DNA from: UTPRO1 sp031400185
GTDB lineage: Bacteria > Desulfobacterota > Binatia > UTPRO1
Assembly (NCBI GenBank): GCA_031400185.1
Contig: JANNPN010000356.1
Span: 1 to 20,827, forward strand
Direction: 5' to 3'
Length of the DNA: 20,827 nucleotides
Positions within the stretch are counted from its first letter, which is position 1. Each line of letters begins with the position of its first letter. The notes beneath the pieces are model-generated. The model was given only the letters and a program-made list of their open reading frames with translations, made no database searches and was not told the DNA's origin. The position numbers were made by a program, and so were the translations under genes. Positions 1-7,225 of the stretch are shown in pieces.

Positions 1-559
1 CGCAGATCCCGCCGCCCGCGCGTGCCGGCCGCCGCCACACCCATTGCGACCCGAGGTCGGTGCCGCCCTGGTAGGAGCCGTCGAAGAGGTGGCGCTCGAG
101 CGCCGCGGCGCGGTCGGGCTGTGCCGCCAGCACGACGGGCGGGGCCGCTTTGTGGAGCTTCCGGACGAAGGCGGTCGAGAGATCCTCCGGCGTGTGCGTG
201 ACGACGCCCGCGAGGCTCGTCGGGTCGGCCGCGCCTTCGACCACCGCGCGCGCGGCCGCCGCGGCCTGTGCGGGCACGTGCGCAGCGACGATGCGCGGCG
301 CGGCGCCGGCACGGGACGACGCCGCGGTCGCGGTGAGCGCGACGCCCGGTTGCCGCAGCAGGTCGGCGAGCGTGCGGTCCTCGAAGAGATAGTCGCTTCG
401 CAGCAGCAGGACCGAGCCCGCGCCGTTGCGCGGCGCGGCGTCGTCGCGCGCGACGTCGGTCACGCCGACGGCACGCAGCTGACGCGTGAGGCGCTCGGCG
501 CCGTCGATGCCCCAGAGGCGCACGCCGTTGCCGCCGACGATGCAGACCGCCGTGCTCAT
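1..559 (-). CDS. CDP-alcohol phosphatidyltransferase-like protein, N-terminal part (runs off the window)
   Basis: This partial gene begins with ATG at 559 and reads leftward out of the window, so about 186 N-terminal residues are visible. The start is VCIVGGNGVRLWGIDGAERL, followed by a segment LLLRSDYLFEDRTLADLL and then LERHLFDGSYQGGTD and WVWRPAR. From memory this layout matches large CDP-alcohol phosphatidyltransferases whose N-terminal half resembles a nucleotidyltransferase and precedes the membrane transferase domain. That catalytic domain (D-G-x2-A-R-x8-G-x3-D-x3-D) would lie outside the window, so the assignment rests on the linker alone. The start codon overlaps the lptG stop in an ATGA arrangement, indicating translational coupling and a shared transcript with lptF-lptG. 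A role in making a phospholipid or phosphosphingolipid headgroup is inference. The long ORF on the opposite strand here is a shadow. Confidence 0.55.
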   Translation of the reverse strand, partial: MSTAVCIVGGNGVRLWGIDGAERLTRQLRAVGVTDVARDDAAPRNGAGSVLLLRSDYLFEDRTLADLLRQPGVALTATAASSRAGAAPRIVAAHVPAQAAAAARAVVEGAADPTSLAGVVTHTPEDLSTAFVRKLHKAAPPVVLAAQPDRAAALERHLFDGSYQGGTDLGSQWVWRRPARAGGGIC

Positions 560-1623
560 ACGAGGCCCGCGCGGCGGAACAGCACCGCGACCGCGGCGAC
601 CGCCGCGAGCGCCGGCACGAGCGCGGTCGCGAGCGGCGGGAAGCCGGTCACGAGACCGAGGTTCGTGAACATCTCCTGCGCCATCTGGAAGCCGATCCCG
701 ACGAGCGCACCGAGCACCACGCGCTCGCCCACGCGCACCGTGCGCCCGCTCACCATCACCATCGGCACCGCGAGGAGGACCATCACCCCCATGTACACCG
801 GCGCACTGACACGCCGCCAGAAGGCGACTTGGTGCGTGAGCGGGTTTTGGCCCTGCGTCCGCAGCGTGGCGATCGTGCGCGCGAGCTCGGCGAGCGAGAG
901 GTCACGCGGCTCGAGCCAGAGCGATTGGACGCGTTTCGGGTCGACGCCGAGCTGCCATGGCGCCGACGCCACACGCCGCGTCGTCGCGATGTCGTCGTGG
1001 AACGCGCTCTCGCGGACATCCTCGAGCCGCCATGCGCCGTCGACGGGCAGCGCCGCACGAGCGTACGCGAAACTGCGGAGCTCGCGGCCGCCCGCGAAAT
1101 CGAACTGGTAGACGTCGGCAAGCGAGCCGTCGGGACGAAGCGCGCCGACGTTCACGAAGCGGGAGCCATCGCGGAGCCACAGACCCGACGCCGTGCTGAG
1201 CGCATGCCCGCCGGAGCGTGCCAATGCGCGCTGCGCATGGGCACGTTGGCTGAGCGGCGCAGCGATCAGCTCGCCCAGCGCGGCGCCCACGATCGCGAGG
1301 GCAACGGTGGCGACGAAGGCCGCGCGAGTGAGGCGAAGCGGCGACACCCCCGCCGCCTGAAGCGCGACGAGCTCTTGATCGTGCGCGAGGCGGCCGAGCC
1401 CGAGCACCGCGCCGACGAGCGCGGCCGCCGGAAAGAGCGCGTACGCCTCGGTCGGGAGCGTCAGCACGACGAACCAGAGCACGCGACCGACGCCCCAGCC
1501 GTGTTCGACCGAGCGCAGCTCATCGGTCAGGTTCAGCACGGTGAAGACGGCGAGCAAGCCGACCAGCGCTTGCGCGAAGCTCCGCGCGATCGTGAGACCG
1601 AGGTGGCGGTCGACGAGGTTCAT
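556..1623 (-). CDS. lptG: LPS export ABC transporter permease LptG
   Basis: A 355-residue inner-membrane protein of the YjgP/YjgQ family, one of the two permeases that with LptB extract lipopolysaccharide from the inner membrane into the Lpt bridge. It begins MNLVDRHLGLTIARSFAQAL, the usual family opening (a short 'DRY/DRH' helix leading into TM1). Three helices lie in the N-terminal ~130 residues, a periplasmic beta-jellyroll-like stretch follows (about 135-265), and three helices close the protein after LTHQVAFWRRVSAPVYM. Length matches the family (about 360). I chose ATG 1623 over the longer reading frame because it gives this canonical N terminus and overlaps the lptF stop by four bases (ATGA). 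Its own stop overlaps the next start the same way. The order lptF-lptG is the classical one. Confidence 0.9.
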   Translation of the reverse strand: MNLVDRHLGLTIARSFAQALVGLLAVFTVLNLTDELRSVEHGWGVGRVLWFVVLTLPTEAYALFPAAALVGAVLGLGRLAHDQELVALQAAGVSPLRLTRAAFVATVALAIVGAALGELIAAPLSQRAHAQRALARSGGHALSTASGLWLRDGSRFVNVGALRPDGSLADVYQFDFAGGRELRSFAYARAALPVDGAWRLEDVRESAFHDDIATTRRVASAPWQLGVDPKRVQSLWLEPRDLSLAELARTIATLRTQGQNPLTHQVAFWRRVSAPVYMGVMVLLAVPMVMVSGRTVRVGERVVLGALVGIGFQMAQEMFTNLGLVTGFPPLATALVPALAAVAAVAVLFRRAGLV

Positions 1624-2714
1624 ATCGGCGCGACCCGTTGCCGCCACGCGCTCGCGACGACGACCAGGAGGCACGCCGCGTGGACGACCCAGAGGCCCGC
1701 GGCGGGCGGCAACATCCCGTCGGCTACCCAGCTCTTCGCCGTGCCGAGCATCGCGCGATAGACGACGTAGAGGAGCGCCGCGAGCACGACGCGCGCCGCG
1801 CGCCCTTGACGCGGGTCGCTCCGGCCTAGCGGCACCGCGAGGAGACAGAGCAGGATCGTCGAGATCGGCATGGCGCTGCGCCACTGCAGCTCCGCCGCCG
1901 CTTCGGGATCGCGGGTCGCGACGAGCGCGCGCAGCGACAGGCTCTTCTCGACGTCGGAGTCCGGCGCACCCGGCGTGAGCGGCACTTGCATCGCGAGCCG
2001 CTCGAACTGCGTGACCGTCTGCTTCTCGCCGTCGACGGTGAGGTCGTACTGGTAGCCGTCCTCGAGGATCAGATTGCGGACCTTCTGTATCGGGTCGCGC
2101 GACTCGATCGCACGCCGCGCGGAGAAGACCGCGAAGCCGTCCTCGCTCCGCCGCTGCACGAACACGTTCTCGAGGTACTCGGGGTCGTCCGCCGAGCGCG
2201 ACTCGGCGAAGACGACCTCGCGAGCATCGGAGTGGAGCTCATAGAAGACGCCGGGCACGATGTCGTCGAGCCCGGAGCTCGCGATCGCGTGATCGCGAAC
2301 CTCGCTGAAGCGCGCCGCCGCCCAGGGCCGTCCGGTGAACGAGAGGACCGCGATGCCGGCCGCCGCCGCGAACGCGCATCCGAGCACCGCACGCTCGAGT
2401 CGTCCTGGCGTCACGCCCAACGCCGCCATTGCGAGGAGCTCACGATCGCGCGAGAGCCGGTTCATCGCGAGTAGGACGCCGAGGTAGACGACCGCTGGCA
2501 GGAGCGACGGCAGCGCCATCACGGTGCGCAGCGCCAGCAGCGACGCCAGCACCCCGCCCGGCAAGCTTCCGATCGCCGCATCGGACAGCAGCGTGCTCAT
2601 GCGCGTGACGAGGAAGATCGCGAGCACGACGGCAAACCCGCCGAACGCATGCGCCCCAACCTCGCGCGCCACGTACCGATCGAGGAGTGGAAACGTGCCG
2701 ACCGCCGCGCGCAA
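1620..2714 (-). CDS. lptF: LPS export ABC transporter permease LptF
   Basis: A 364-residue YjgP/YjgQ permease, partner of LptG in the LptB2FG transporter. PLLDRYVAREVGAHAFGGF near the N terminus is the family signature, followed by TM helices, the segment LAMNRLSRDRELLAMAALGV (the conserved cytoplasmic coupling region), a periplasmic beta domain (roughly 125-250), and three C-terminal helices. No in-frame ATG lies at a sensible place: ATGs at 2730 and 2771 are in other frames, and the open frame further upstream runs into the divergent gene at 2998. The best start is TTG at 2714, eleven residues before LLDRY. It lacks a Shine-Dalgarno sequence but has a TTGACG box (2749-2744) exactly 29 nt upstream, the same spacing as at the better promoter before 10133, although the -10 position (GACACG) is poor. 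The product is secure; the start is moderately so. Confidence 0.85.
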   Translation of the reverse strand: MRAAVGTFPLLDRYVAREVGAHAFGGFAVVLAIFLVTRMSTLLSDAAIGSLPGGVLASLLALRTVMALPSLLPAVVYLGVLLAMNRLSRDRELLAMAALGVTPGRLERAVLGCAFAAAAGIAVLSFTGRPWAAARFSEVRDHAIASSGLDDIVPGVFYELHSDAREVVFAESRSADDPEYLENVFVQRRSEDGFAVFSARRAIESRDPIQKVRNLILEDGYQYDLTVDGEKQTVTQFERLAMQVPLTPGAPDSDVEKSLSLRALVATRDPEAAAELQWRSAMPISTILLCLLAVPLGRSDPRQGRAARVVLAALLYVVYRAMLGTAKSWVADGMLPPAAGLWVVHAACLLVVVASAWRQRVAPI

Positions 2715-2997
2715 GGCGGTCGTGTCGCATGCGGGTGGGGGAGCGTCAAGCGGCGCGGCTTCATGAAGCGCGCGATTGCGACGTGCTGCTGAACGCGCGT
2801 CATCACGCGGCGGCGTGCGCTGCGACGATCGGAGAAATCCGCAGTTGCGAGCTCCGCGTTGGCGTCCAGCATCGACGTAGCGCGGAAGCTGTGGCACAGC
2901 GTACGCCGCCGAAAGTCGATCCCATGCGTCAGGCCCCGCACGCGCGACCAGCCACGAGCTTCCGCTCCCGCGGTTGCGTTCTCGTGACGAGATCATC
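2715..2997. other. Divergent intergenic region between lptF and the SDR gene
   Basis: These 283 bases separate the left-reading lptF operon from the right-reading SDR gene. I see no credible gene. Short frames on both strands have mixed third positions and resemble no protein I know. The only structure noted is a small inverted repeat GCTGTG-G-CACAGC (2888-2900), a possible operator. A TTGACG box for lptF lies at 2744-2749. No good sigma70-type promoter for the plus-strand gene is visible. Confidence 0.4.
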
Positions 2998-3978
2998 GTG
3001 AAGATCTTCGTCACGGGCGGAACTGGGTTCGTCGGCATCCACGTCGTCAGCGCGCTGCGGGCACGCGGGCACGACGTCGCGTGCCTCGTACGCAACCCGG
3101 GGAAAGCACGCGCGGTCTTCGGAGATCGCGACGCGCCGACGCTCCTCGCCGGCGACCTCGCCGACGCCGGCGCGCTCGCACGGGGCGTGCATGATGCGGA
3201 GGCAGTGATCCATCTCGCCGGGCTCATCGCCGCGCGCAGCCGGGCCGAGCTCTTCGCGGTGAACGCCGACGGGACGCGCGCGCTCGTCGACGCCGTGGGC
3301 AACGCGGGGAGTGGTGTCCGTGGCTTCGTGCACGTCAGCAGCCTCGCGGCCGCGGGGCCAGTCGACACGAACGGGTCCATCCCGGCGAGCGGCGACGAGG
3401 CCTCTCCCGTCAGCGACTACGGACGCAGCAAGCTCGCCGGCGAAGCCCATGTGCGCACGCTCCCGATCGCGTGGACGATCCTCCGTCCACCGGCGGTGTA
3501 CGGACCGTGGGACCGCGAGTTCCTGCGCCTCTTCCGCATCGCGAAACGCGGCCTCGCCCCGATGTTCGGCGACGGCAGCCAGCGTCTCTCGCTGGTCTAC
3601 GCGCCGGACCTCGCGGCCGCGATCGTCGCGTGCGTCGAGAACCCGCCCCCGCGCGGCGTCTACTACCCGGCGCACCGCGGGCAGACGACGCAGCGCGGCC
3701 TGGTCGAGCACATCGGTGCGACCCTCGCGGCACGGGTCCGCGTCGTCGCTCTCCCGCGAGCAATGGTCCGCCCGCTCTGCTGGGTCAGCGAAACCGCCGC
3801 CAAGCTCGCCGGACAGGCGACGCTGCTCTCCGCAGACAAAGCGAACGAGCTCCTCGCCGATGCGTGGCTCTGCCTACCAACGTCGTTGGAGTGCGCGACG
3901 GGCTGGCACGCGACGACCGACCTCGCCGCCGGCCTGCGCGCAACCGCCGCGTGGTACCGCGCCAACGGCTGGCTCTGA
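2998..3978 (+). CDS. NAD(P)-dependent extended-SDR epimerase/dehydratase, CerR-like (putative 3-ketosphinganine reductase)
   Basis: A 326-residue extended short-chain dehydrogenase. The Rossmann motif is at the very start (KIFVTGGTGFVG, glycines 7, 8, 10 and 13), followed by VIHLAG, VSSLAA (candidate catalytic Ser 114/115) and the Y-x3-K pair in DYGRSKLAGE (Tyr141, Lys145), then RPPAVYGPWDREFLRLFR. I chose GTG 2998 over TTG 2974 because it puts the glycine motif at residue 7. The Shine-Dalgarno sequence is weak. Such proteins are annotated as epimerases, but the family includes HpnA-like proteins and the bacterial ceramide enzyme CerR. The next gene, on the opposite strand with 46 bp between stops, is a serine palmitoyltransferase-type enzyme, which favours reduction of 3-ketosphinganine. 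That role is inference; a sugar-nucleotide or hopanoid role remains possible. Confidence 0.75.
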   Translation: MKIFVTGGTGFVGIHVVSALRARGHDVACLVRNPGKARAVFGDRDAPTLLAGDLADAGALARGVHDAEAVIHLAGLIAARSRAELFAVNADGTRALVDAVGNAGSGVRGFVHVSSLAAAGPVDTNGSIPASGDEASPVSDYGRSKLAGEAHVRTLPIAWTILRPPAVYGPWDREFLRLFRIAKRGLAPMFGDGSQRLSLVYAPDLAAAIVACVENPPPRGVYYPAHRGQTTQRGLVEHIGATLAARVRVVALPRAMVRPLCWVSETAAKLAGQATLLSADKANELLADAWLCLPTSLECATGWHATTDLAAGLRATAAWYRANGWL

Positions 3979-4024
3979 GGACCGCGAGCGCCGCGCGCCA
4001 GAGGGAGCAGAGCCCACGCGTGGA

Positions 4025-5299
4025 CTACGCTGCGGGCACCGCCGTTTTGGACTGATCCGGCATGAACCACGACCAATCGTAGTGGTCGGACGTCGGCAGA
4101 TTATCCGGGTCGAAATCCGGGATCTCGTACCGCTTCCGGACTTTCGCGAACGCGTCGAGCGCGCGGTCGAGGTGCTCGCGCGTGTGCGTCGGCATGACGC
4201 TCGTGCGGATGAGCGATTGACCGAACGGCACGACCGGGTACGGCACCGGGATCGCGAAGACGCCGAGGTCGAGCAGATCGCGTGCGACGCGAAACGCCAG
4301 CGACTCGGCGCCGATCATCGCGGGCACGATCGGGGTGGTCGACCCCATGGTGTAGTAACCGAGCGCGTCGAGACCCTCGCGCCAGTAGCGGGCATTCGCC
4401 CAGACGCGGGCGCGGAGCTCGCCCGCCTCGTCCTTCATGACGGTCAACGCCGCGAGCGCCGCCGCGACCGACGCCGGGGGCAGACCGGCGGTGAAGATCA
4501 ACGAGCGGGTCGTGTGGCGGAGCCAGTTGAGCACGCGCTTCTCCCCGCAGACGAAGCCGCCGAGGCTCGCGAGCGACTTGCTGAAGGTGCCGAAGAGGAG
4601 ATCGACGTCGTCGCGCACCCCTTGCTCGAAGACCGCGCCGCGCCCGTCGGGGCCGAGGACGCCGATCCCGTGCGCGTCGTCGACGTAGAGCTTGAATTGA
4701 TACTTCCGCTTGAGCTCAGCGAGACGACGGAGGTCCATCACCCGACCGGTCATGGAGAACACCGCGTCGCACACGACGAGCGCATGCGACCAATCGGTGC
4801 CGCCCGCGGCGAGCTGACGGTCGAGGTCGACGAGGTTCTTGAAGAGCCGGACCTCGCCACGCGCGAGGCGGGTGCCGTCGATCAAGCTCGCGTGGTTCTC
4901 ACGCTCGGAGAAGATCACCGTGCCGGGAATCGAGCCGAGGGCCGCGATCACGCCGACGTTGGCAAGGAAGCCCGACGCGAAGACCAGCGCCTCCTCGTAG
5001 CCGAATAGCGCGGCGAGCTCGTGCTCGAGCTTGTCGTGGAGGTCGAGGTTGCCATTCAGGAAACGCGACCCGGTGCAGGAAGTCCCATACTGGTCGATCG
5101 CGAGCTTGGCGGCTTCGCGCACCTTCGGATGGTGCGCCAGGCCGAGGTAGTTGTTGGACCCCATCATCACGACTTCCTTGTCCTGGTACGTGACGATCGG
5201 TCCCTCGGAGCCCTCGAGCGGGAGGAAGAACGTATAGACGCCCGCTGAACGAATGAGCTCCGGTTCCTGGTAGTCGTAACAGGTCTGAAAGAGATCCAT
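4025..5299 (-). CDS. spt: Alpha-oxoamine synthase, probable serine palmitoyltransferase
   Basis: A 424-residue PLP enzyme of the alpha-oxoamine synthase family, which condenses an amino acid with an acyl-CoA and releases CO2. Visible landmarks are GSNNYLGL (47-54), YGTSCTGSRFLNGNLDLH (71-88), NHASLIDG with the PLP-stacking His136, YVDDAHGIGVLG with Asp207 and His210, and GTFSKSLASLGG with the Schiff-base Lys241. The family also holds BioF, KBL and HemA. The TGSRFLNGNLDLH wording and the extended N and C termini match serine palmitoyltransferases, which start sphingolipid synthesis, and no biotin or threonine genes are nearby. ATG 5299 is preceded by GGAGG at 10 nt and by a promoter at 5337-5365. 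The reading frame stays open far upstream through the MATE gene, but that extension is a shadow. The neighbouring SDR supports a ceramide pathway. Confidence 0.78.
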   Translation of the reverse strand: MDLFQTCYDYQEPELIRSAGVYTFFLPLEGSEGPIVTYQDKEVVMMGSNNYLGLAHHPKVREAAKLAIDQYGTSCTGSRFLNGNLDLHDKLEHELAALFGYEEALVFASGFLANVGVIAALGSIPGTVIFSERENHASLIDGTRLARGEVRLFKNLVDLDRQLAAGGTDWSHALVVCDAVFSMTGRVMDLRRLAELKRKYQFKLYVDDAHGIGVLGPDGRGAVFEQGVRDDVDLLFGTFSKSLASLGGFVCGEKRVLNWLRHTTRSLIFTAGLPPASVAAALAALTVMKDEAGELRARVWANARYWREGLDALGYYTMGSTTPIVPAMIGAESLAFRVARDLLDLGVFAIPVPYPVVPFGQSLIRTSVMPTHTREHLDRALDAFAKVRKRYEIPDFDPDNLPTSDHYDWSWFMPDQSKTAVPAA

Positions 5300-5336
5300 T
5301 GTGACCCCGCCTCCCGCCGGATGACCCAGCGCATCA

Positions 5337-5365
5337 TCTGTAAGGAGGATGCGGCCGAGAATCAA
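5337..5365 (-). promoter_or_regulatory. Sigma70-type promoter for the serine palmitoyltransferase gene
   Basis: Read on the minus strand: TTGATT (5365-5360), a 17-nt spacer, then TACAGA (5342-5337). Transcription would start near 5330, leaving a leader of about 30 nt that contains the GGAGG ribosome site. The spacing is ideal and both hexamers match the consensus at four of six positions or better. Confidence 0.5.
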
Positions 5366-5469
5366 ACCCCGCGCGACCTCGCCCAGGAGCGGGTGCACCA
5401 CCCCGGCACCCTCCCCCGCAAGGTTCGGGACGCAACGGTCTCGGCACGACGGCCGTCCAATGCCGCTAC

Positions 5470-5515
5470 GGAGCGCGCGTTCGCGTGGCGCTGACGTCAG
5501 CGCCGCGCGCGCTCC
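5470..5515. terminator. Large hairpin with an 18-bp perfect palindrome at the 3' end of the MATE gene
   Basis: GGCGCTGACGTCAGCGCC (5487-5504) is a perfect palindrome that contains the MATE stop codon. It is flanked by a second pair of arms, GGAGCGCGCG (5470-5479) and CGCGCGCTCC (5506-5515), so the region can fold into a two-tier stem. No T-run follows on either side, so this is not a textbook intrinsic terminator. It could be an RNA hairpin protecting or ending the MATE transcript, or a binding site for a dimeric regulator (core TGACGTCA) upstream of the serine palmitoyltransferase promoter. Confidence 0.5.
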
Positions 5516-6837
5516 GCTACGAAGAAGAGCGCCGTCAGTACGCACGCGCCCGCCACGTTGCCGAGCGCGATGACGAGAAAGACCGCCTGCTCGCCGAGTC
5601 CGAACGTACGGGTGCAGACGATCGCGGCGACGAGGACGGCCACGACGCGCAAGACCATCACCACCAGCGGCACCGTGGCGCGGCCGAGGCCCTGGAACGC
5701 GAAGGCGATCACCATGCTGACGCCGAGGAACGGATAGCTCGGGCCGATCGTCCGGAAGTAGAGCGTGCCGATCTCGTGGATGGCGGGGTCGTCGGTGAAA
5801 ATGCCGAGCCAGAGCGACGGCCGCCACCAGACGAGCAGCCCGGGAACCGACAGCAGCACGCCGGCGATTGCGGTGCCGCGTACGACGAACGCGCGGACGC
5901 GGTCGGGGCGCGCCGCGCCGGTCGCGAGACCGACCAGCGTGAGCACGCCCGCGCCGACGCCATAGCCGAACGACATCAGCACGAAGTCGAGCCGGGTACC
6001 GAGGCCGTAGGCGGCCAAGTCGGCGGCACCGAGGCGCGCGACGACGCCGGTCAATACCATGAGACCGACGTTGTTGATGGAGGTCGAGAGCGCCGCCGGA
6101 ATCCCGACCCGTACGATCTCCCGCAGCGGGGCCAAGCCGTGCGGTCCAATGCGAAACACCGGCCGCACGACGCCGCGGCCCCCGAACACCCAGAGGAGAC
6201 GCGGCACGATGGCGAGGGCCTGGCAGGTGAGCATCGCGAGCGCGCCCCCGACCAAGCCCCAGCCGAACCGGAACATGAAGAGCGGGGTCACCGCCATCTG
6301 CAACAGCAGCGAGGTGGTCGCCCACGTCGCGGGCACGCGCACGTTCCCTTCGGCCCGCATGACGCTGTCGAGCATCATGCCGACGTACGTGATGAAGACC
6401 CCGCCGAAGAGGACGCGGGCGAAGACGACCGCGCCGTCGTGGATCGCACCGCTCGCGCCCATGACGCGAAACAGCGGATCGACCCCGATCCAGGCGACGA
6501 TCCCGAACCCCCATCCGAGAAGCAGCGCGAGCACCAGCGCCTGCCCACCGAGGGTCGCCGCATCGGCGCGCGCGCCGGCACCGAGCGCGCGTGCGATCGC
6601 CGACGTCGCGCCCGCGCCGATGCCGCCTCCCATGGCCGTGATCGCGAGCAGCGACACCGGGAAGACGAGCGAGATGGCGCCGATCGCGTCGACGCCGAGC
6701 CGGCTCACGAAGTAGGTGTAGACGACGTTCGACACCGCCGAGACGGCCATGACGAGCGTCGTCGGCGCCGCGAGACGGGCGACGGCGGCGAGCGGAGGAA
6801 TGTCGAGGAGGTGGGACGGATTGCGGCCGCTGCTCAC
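5497..6837 (-). CDS. MATE family efflux transporter
   Basis: A 446-residue membrane protein with about twelve hydrophobic helices in two similar halves, each beginning with a MATE-type helix (RLAAPTTLVMAVSAVSNVVY near residue 22 and VRVGIPAALSTSINNVGLMV near residue 250). GGGIGAGATSAIARALGAG (71-89) is the typical MATE loop after helix 2. MATE proteins export drugs or metabolites using Na+ or H+ gradients and belong to the MOP superfamily, which also holds lipid flippases. The start is GTG at 6837, with no Shine-Dalgarno sequence. A TTGGTC/TAGACC pair upstream would make the message nearly leaderless. The gene reads toward the serine palmitoyltransferase gene, but that gene has its own promoter and a hairpin lies between, so a shared function, for example lipid movement, is speculative. 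Confidence 0.85.
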   Translation of the reverse strand: MSSGRNPSHLLDIPPLAAVARLAAPTTLVMAVSAVSNVVYTYFVSRLGVDAIGAISLVFPVSLLAITAMGGGIGAGATSAIARALGAGARADAATLGGQALVLALLLGWGFGIVAWIGVDPLFRVMGASGAIHDGAVVFARVLFGGVFITYVGMMLDSVMRAEGNVRVPATWATTSLLLQMAVTPLFMFRFGWGLVGGALAMLTCQALAIVPRLLWVFGGRGVVRPVFRIGPHGLAPLREIVRVGIPAALSTSINNVGLMVLTGVVARLGAADLAAYGLGTRLDFVLMSFGYGVGAGVLTLVGLATGAARPDRVRAFVVRGTAIAGVLLSVPGLLVWWRPSLWLGIFTDDPAIHEIGTLYFRTIGPSYPFLGVSMVIAFAFQGLGRATVPLVVMVLRVVAVLVAAIVCTRTFGLGEQAVFLVIALGNVAGACVLTALFFVAERARR

Positions 6838-6846
6838 GGGCCCGGA

Positions 6847-6875
6847 GGTCTAGCTTCCGTGCCGACGAAGACCAA
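6847..6875 (-). promoter_or_regulatory. Weak promoter-like pair before the MATE gene
   Basis: On the minus strand: TTGGTC (6875-6870), 17-nt spacer, TAGACC (6852-6847), then 9 nt to the GTG start at 6837. Each hexamer matches the consensus at only about three positions. The geometry nevertheless equals that of the strong promoter before 19443, so it is recorded with low confidence. Confidence 0.28.
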
Positions 6876-6901
6876 GCTGACCGAGCGCGCGACGCGCGCG
6901 G

Positions 6902-7135
6902 TCAGGAGCAGACGAGGTTCGGCTCGCCCGGGCTCGGCGGGCTCGAGTAGATGCAGACGAGGCTCGCCGTCGGGCTCGAGGTCACGAGGGTGAACGTCGC
7001 GGCGCCGATCGCCGAGCATGCGACGTCGGGCGACGGCACGAACCCCGGCAGTCCGGCGCGATCGCCCGAGTAGGCATGGACGACGCCATGGGCGGACGTC
7101 TCCTCAGCCCCGTCACAGCGAAACCACTTCCCCAT
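6902..7135 (-). CDS. Small orphan protein of unknown function (77 residues)
   Basis: I do not recognise this protein. It begins MGKWFRCDGAEETSAHGVVH and ends EPNLVCS. It contains four cysteines spread along its length (in FRCDG, VACSA, LVCIY and LVCS) and a mildly hydrophobic stretch (AIGAATFTLVTSSPTASLV). The reason for calling it coding is codon use: nearly every codon ends in G or C, as in the confirmed neighbours. A purine-rich GAAAGG abuts the ATG, too close to be a good ribosome site. The open frame extends about 20 codons upstream to a TAG near 7195 with less biased third positions and no ATG, GTG or TTG. It may therefore be a genuine small protein or the surviving C-terminal end of a larger cysteine-bearing secreted protein. 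Confidence 0.4.
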   Translation of the reverse strand: MGKWFRCDGAEETSAHGVVHAYSGDRAGLPGFVPSPDVACSAIGAATFTLVTSSPTASLVCIYSSPPSPGEPNLVCS

Positions 7136-7188
7136 CCTTTCGCATGGGCCGAAAGCTTCGCCATTCCGAGCGCGCGTCAGGAAAAGCG

Positions 7189-7221
7189 TTGACTACGCAT
7201 GCGCACTGACCCACGTATCGT
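7189..7221 (+). promoter_or_regulatory. Possible promoter before the beta-propeller gene
   Basis: A good -35 box TTGACT lies at 7189-7194. The -10 is unclear: TATCGT (7216-7221) matches four of six positions but at a 21-nt spacing, and ACGTAT (7213-7218) has better spacing but a poor sequence. The -35 box lies immediately before the ATG at 7199, which favours the second ATG at 7226 as the real start. Confidence 0.25.
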
Positions 7222-7225
7222 TGCC

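Noticed and set aside
44..1111. A 355-codon open frame on the plus strand
   Set aside because: It is antisense to lptG and the CDP-alcohol transferase-like gene, rich in Arg/Ala/Gly without any domain, and typical of spurious frames in very GC-rich DNA.
2724..3380. Long N-terminal extension of lptF
   Set aside because: It would overlap the divergent SDR gene, and the added residues show no helix or domain; LptF normally begins a few residues before L-L-D-R-Y.
4014..4023. Palindrome CCACGCGTGG between the SDR and serine palmitoyltransferase genes
   Set aside because: Ten bases of palindrome are expected by chance in a GC-rich window of this size, and there is no second supporting element.
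5300..6514. N-terminal extension of the serine palmitoyltransferase frame through the MATE gene
   Set aside because: The extension is Arg-rich shadow sequence; ATG 5299 has a Shine-Dalgarno sequence, a promoter and the expected family length.
5485..6993. A 502-codon plus-strand frame
   Set aside because: It is exactly antisense to the MATE gene, with a composition of Glu/Asp/Arg/His repeats and no fold; the MATE reading is unmistakable.
7199..7225. ATG 7199 as start of the propeller gene
   Set aside because: A TTGACT -35-like box immediately precedes it, and ATG 7226 gives a more standard signal peptide; the choice remains uncertain.
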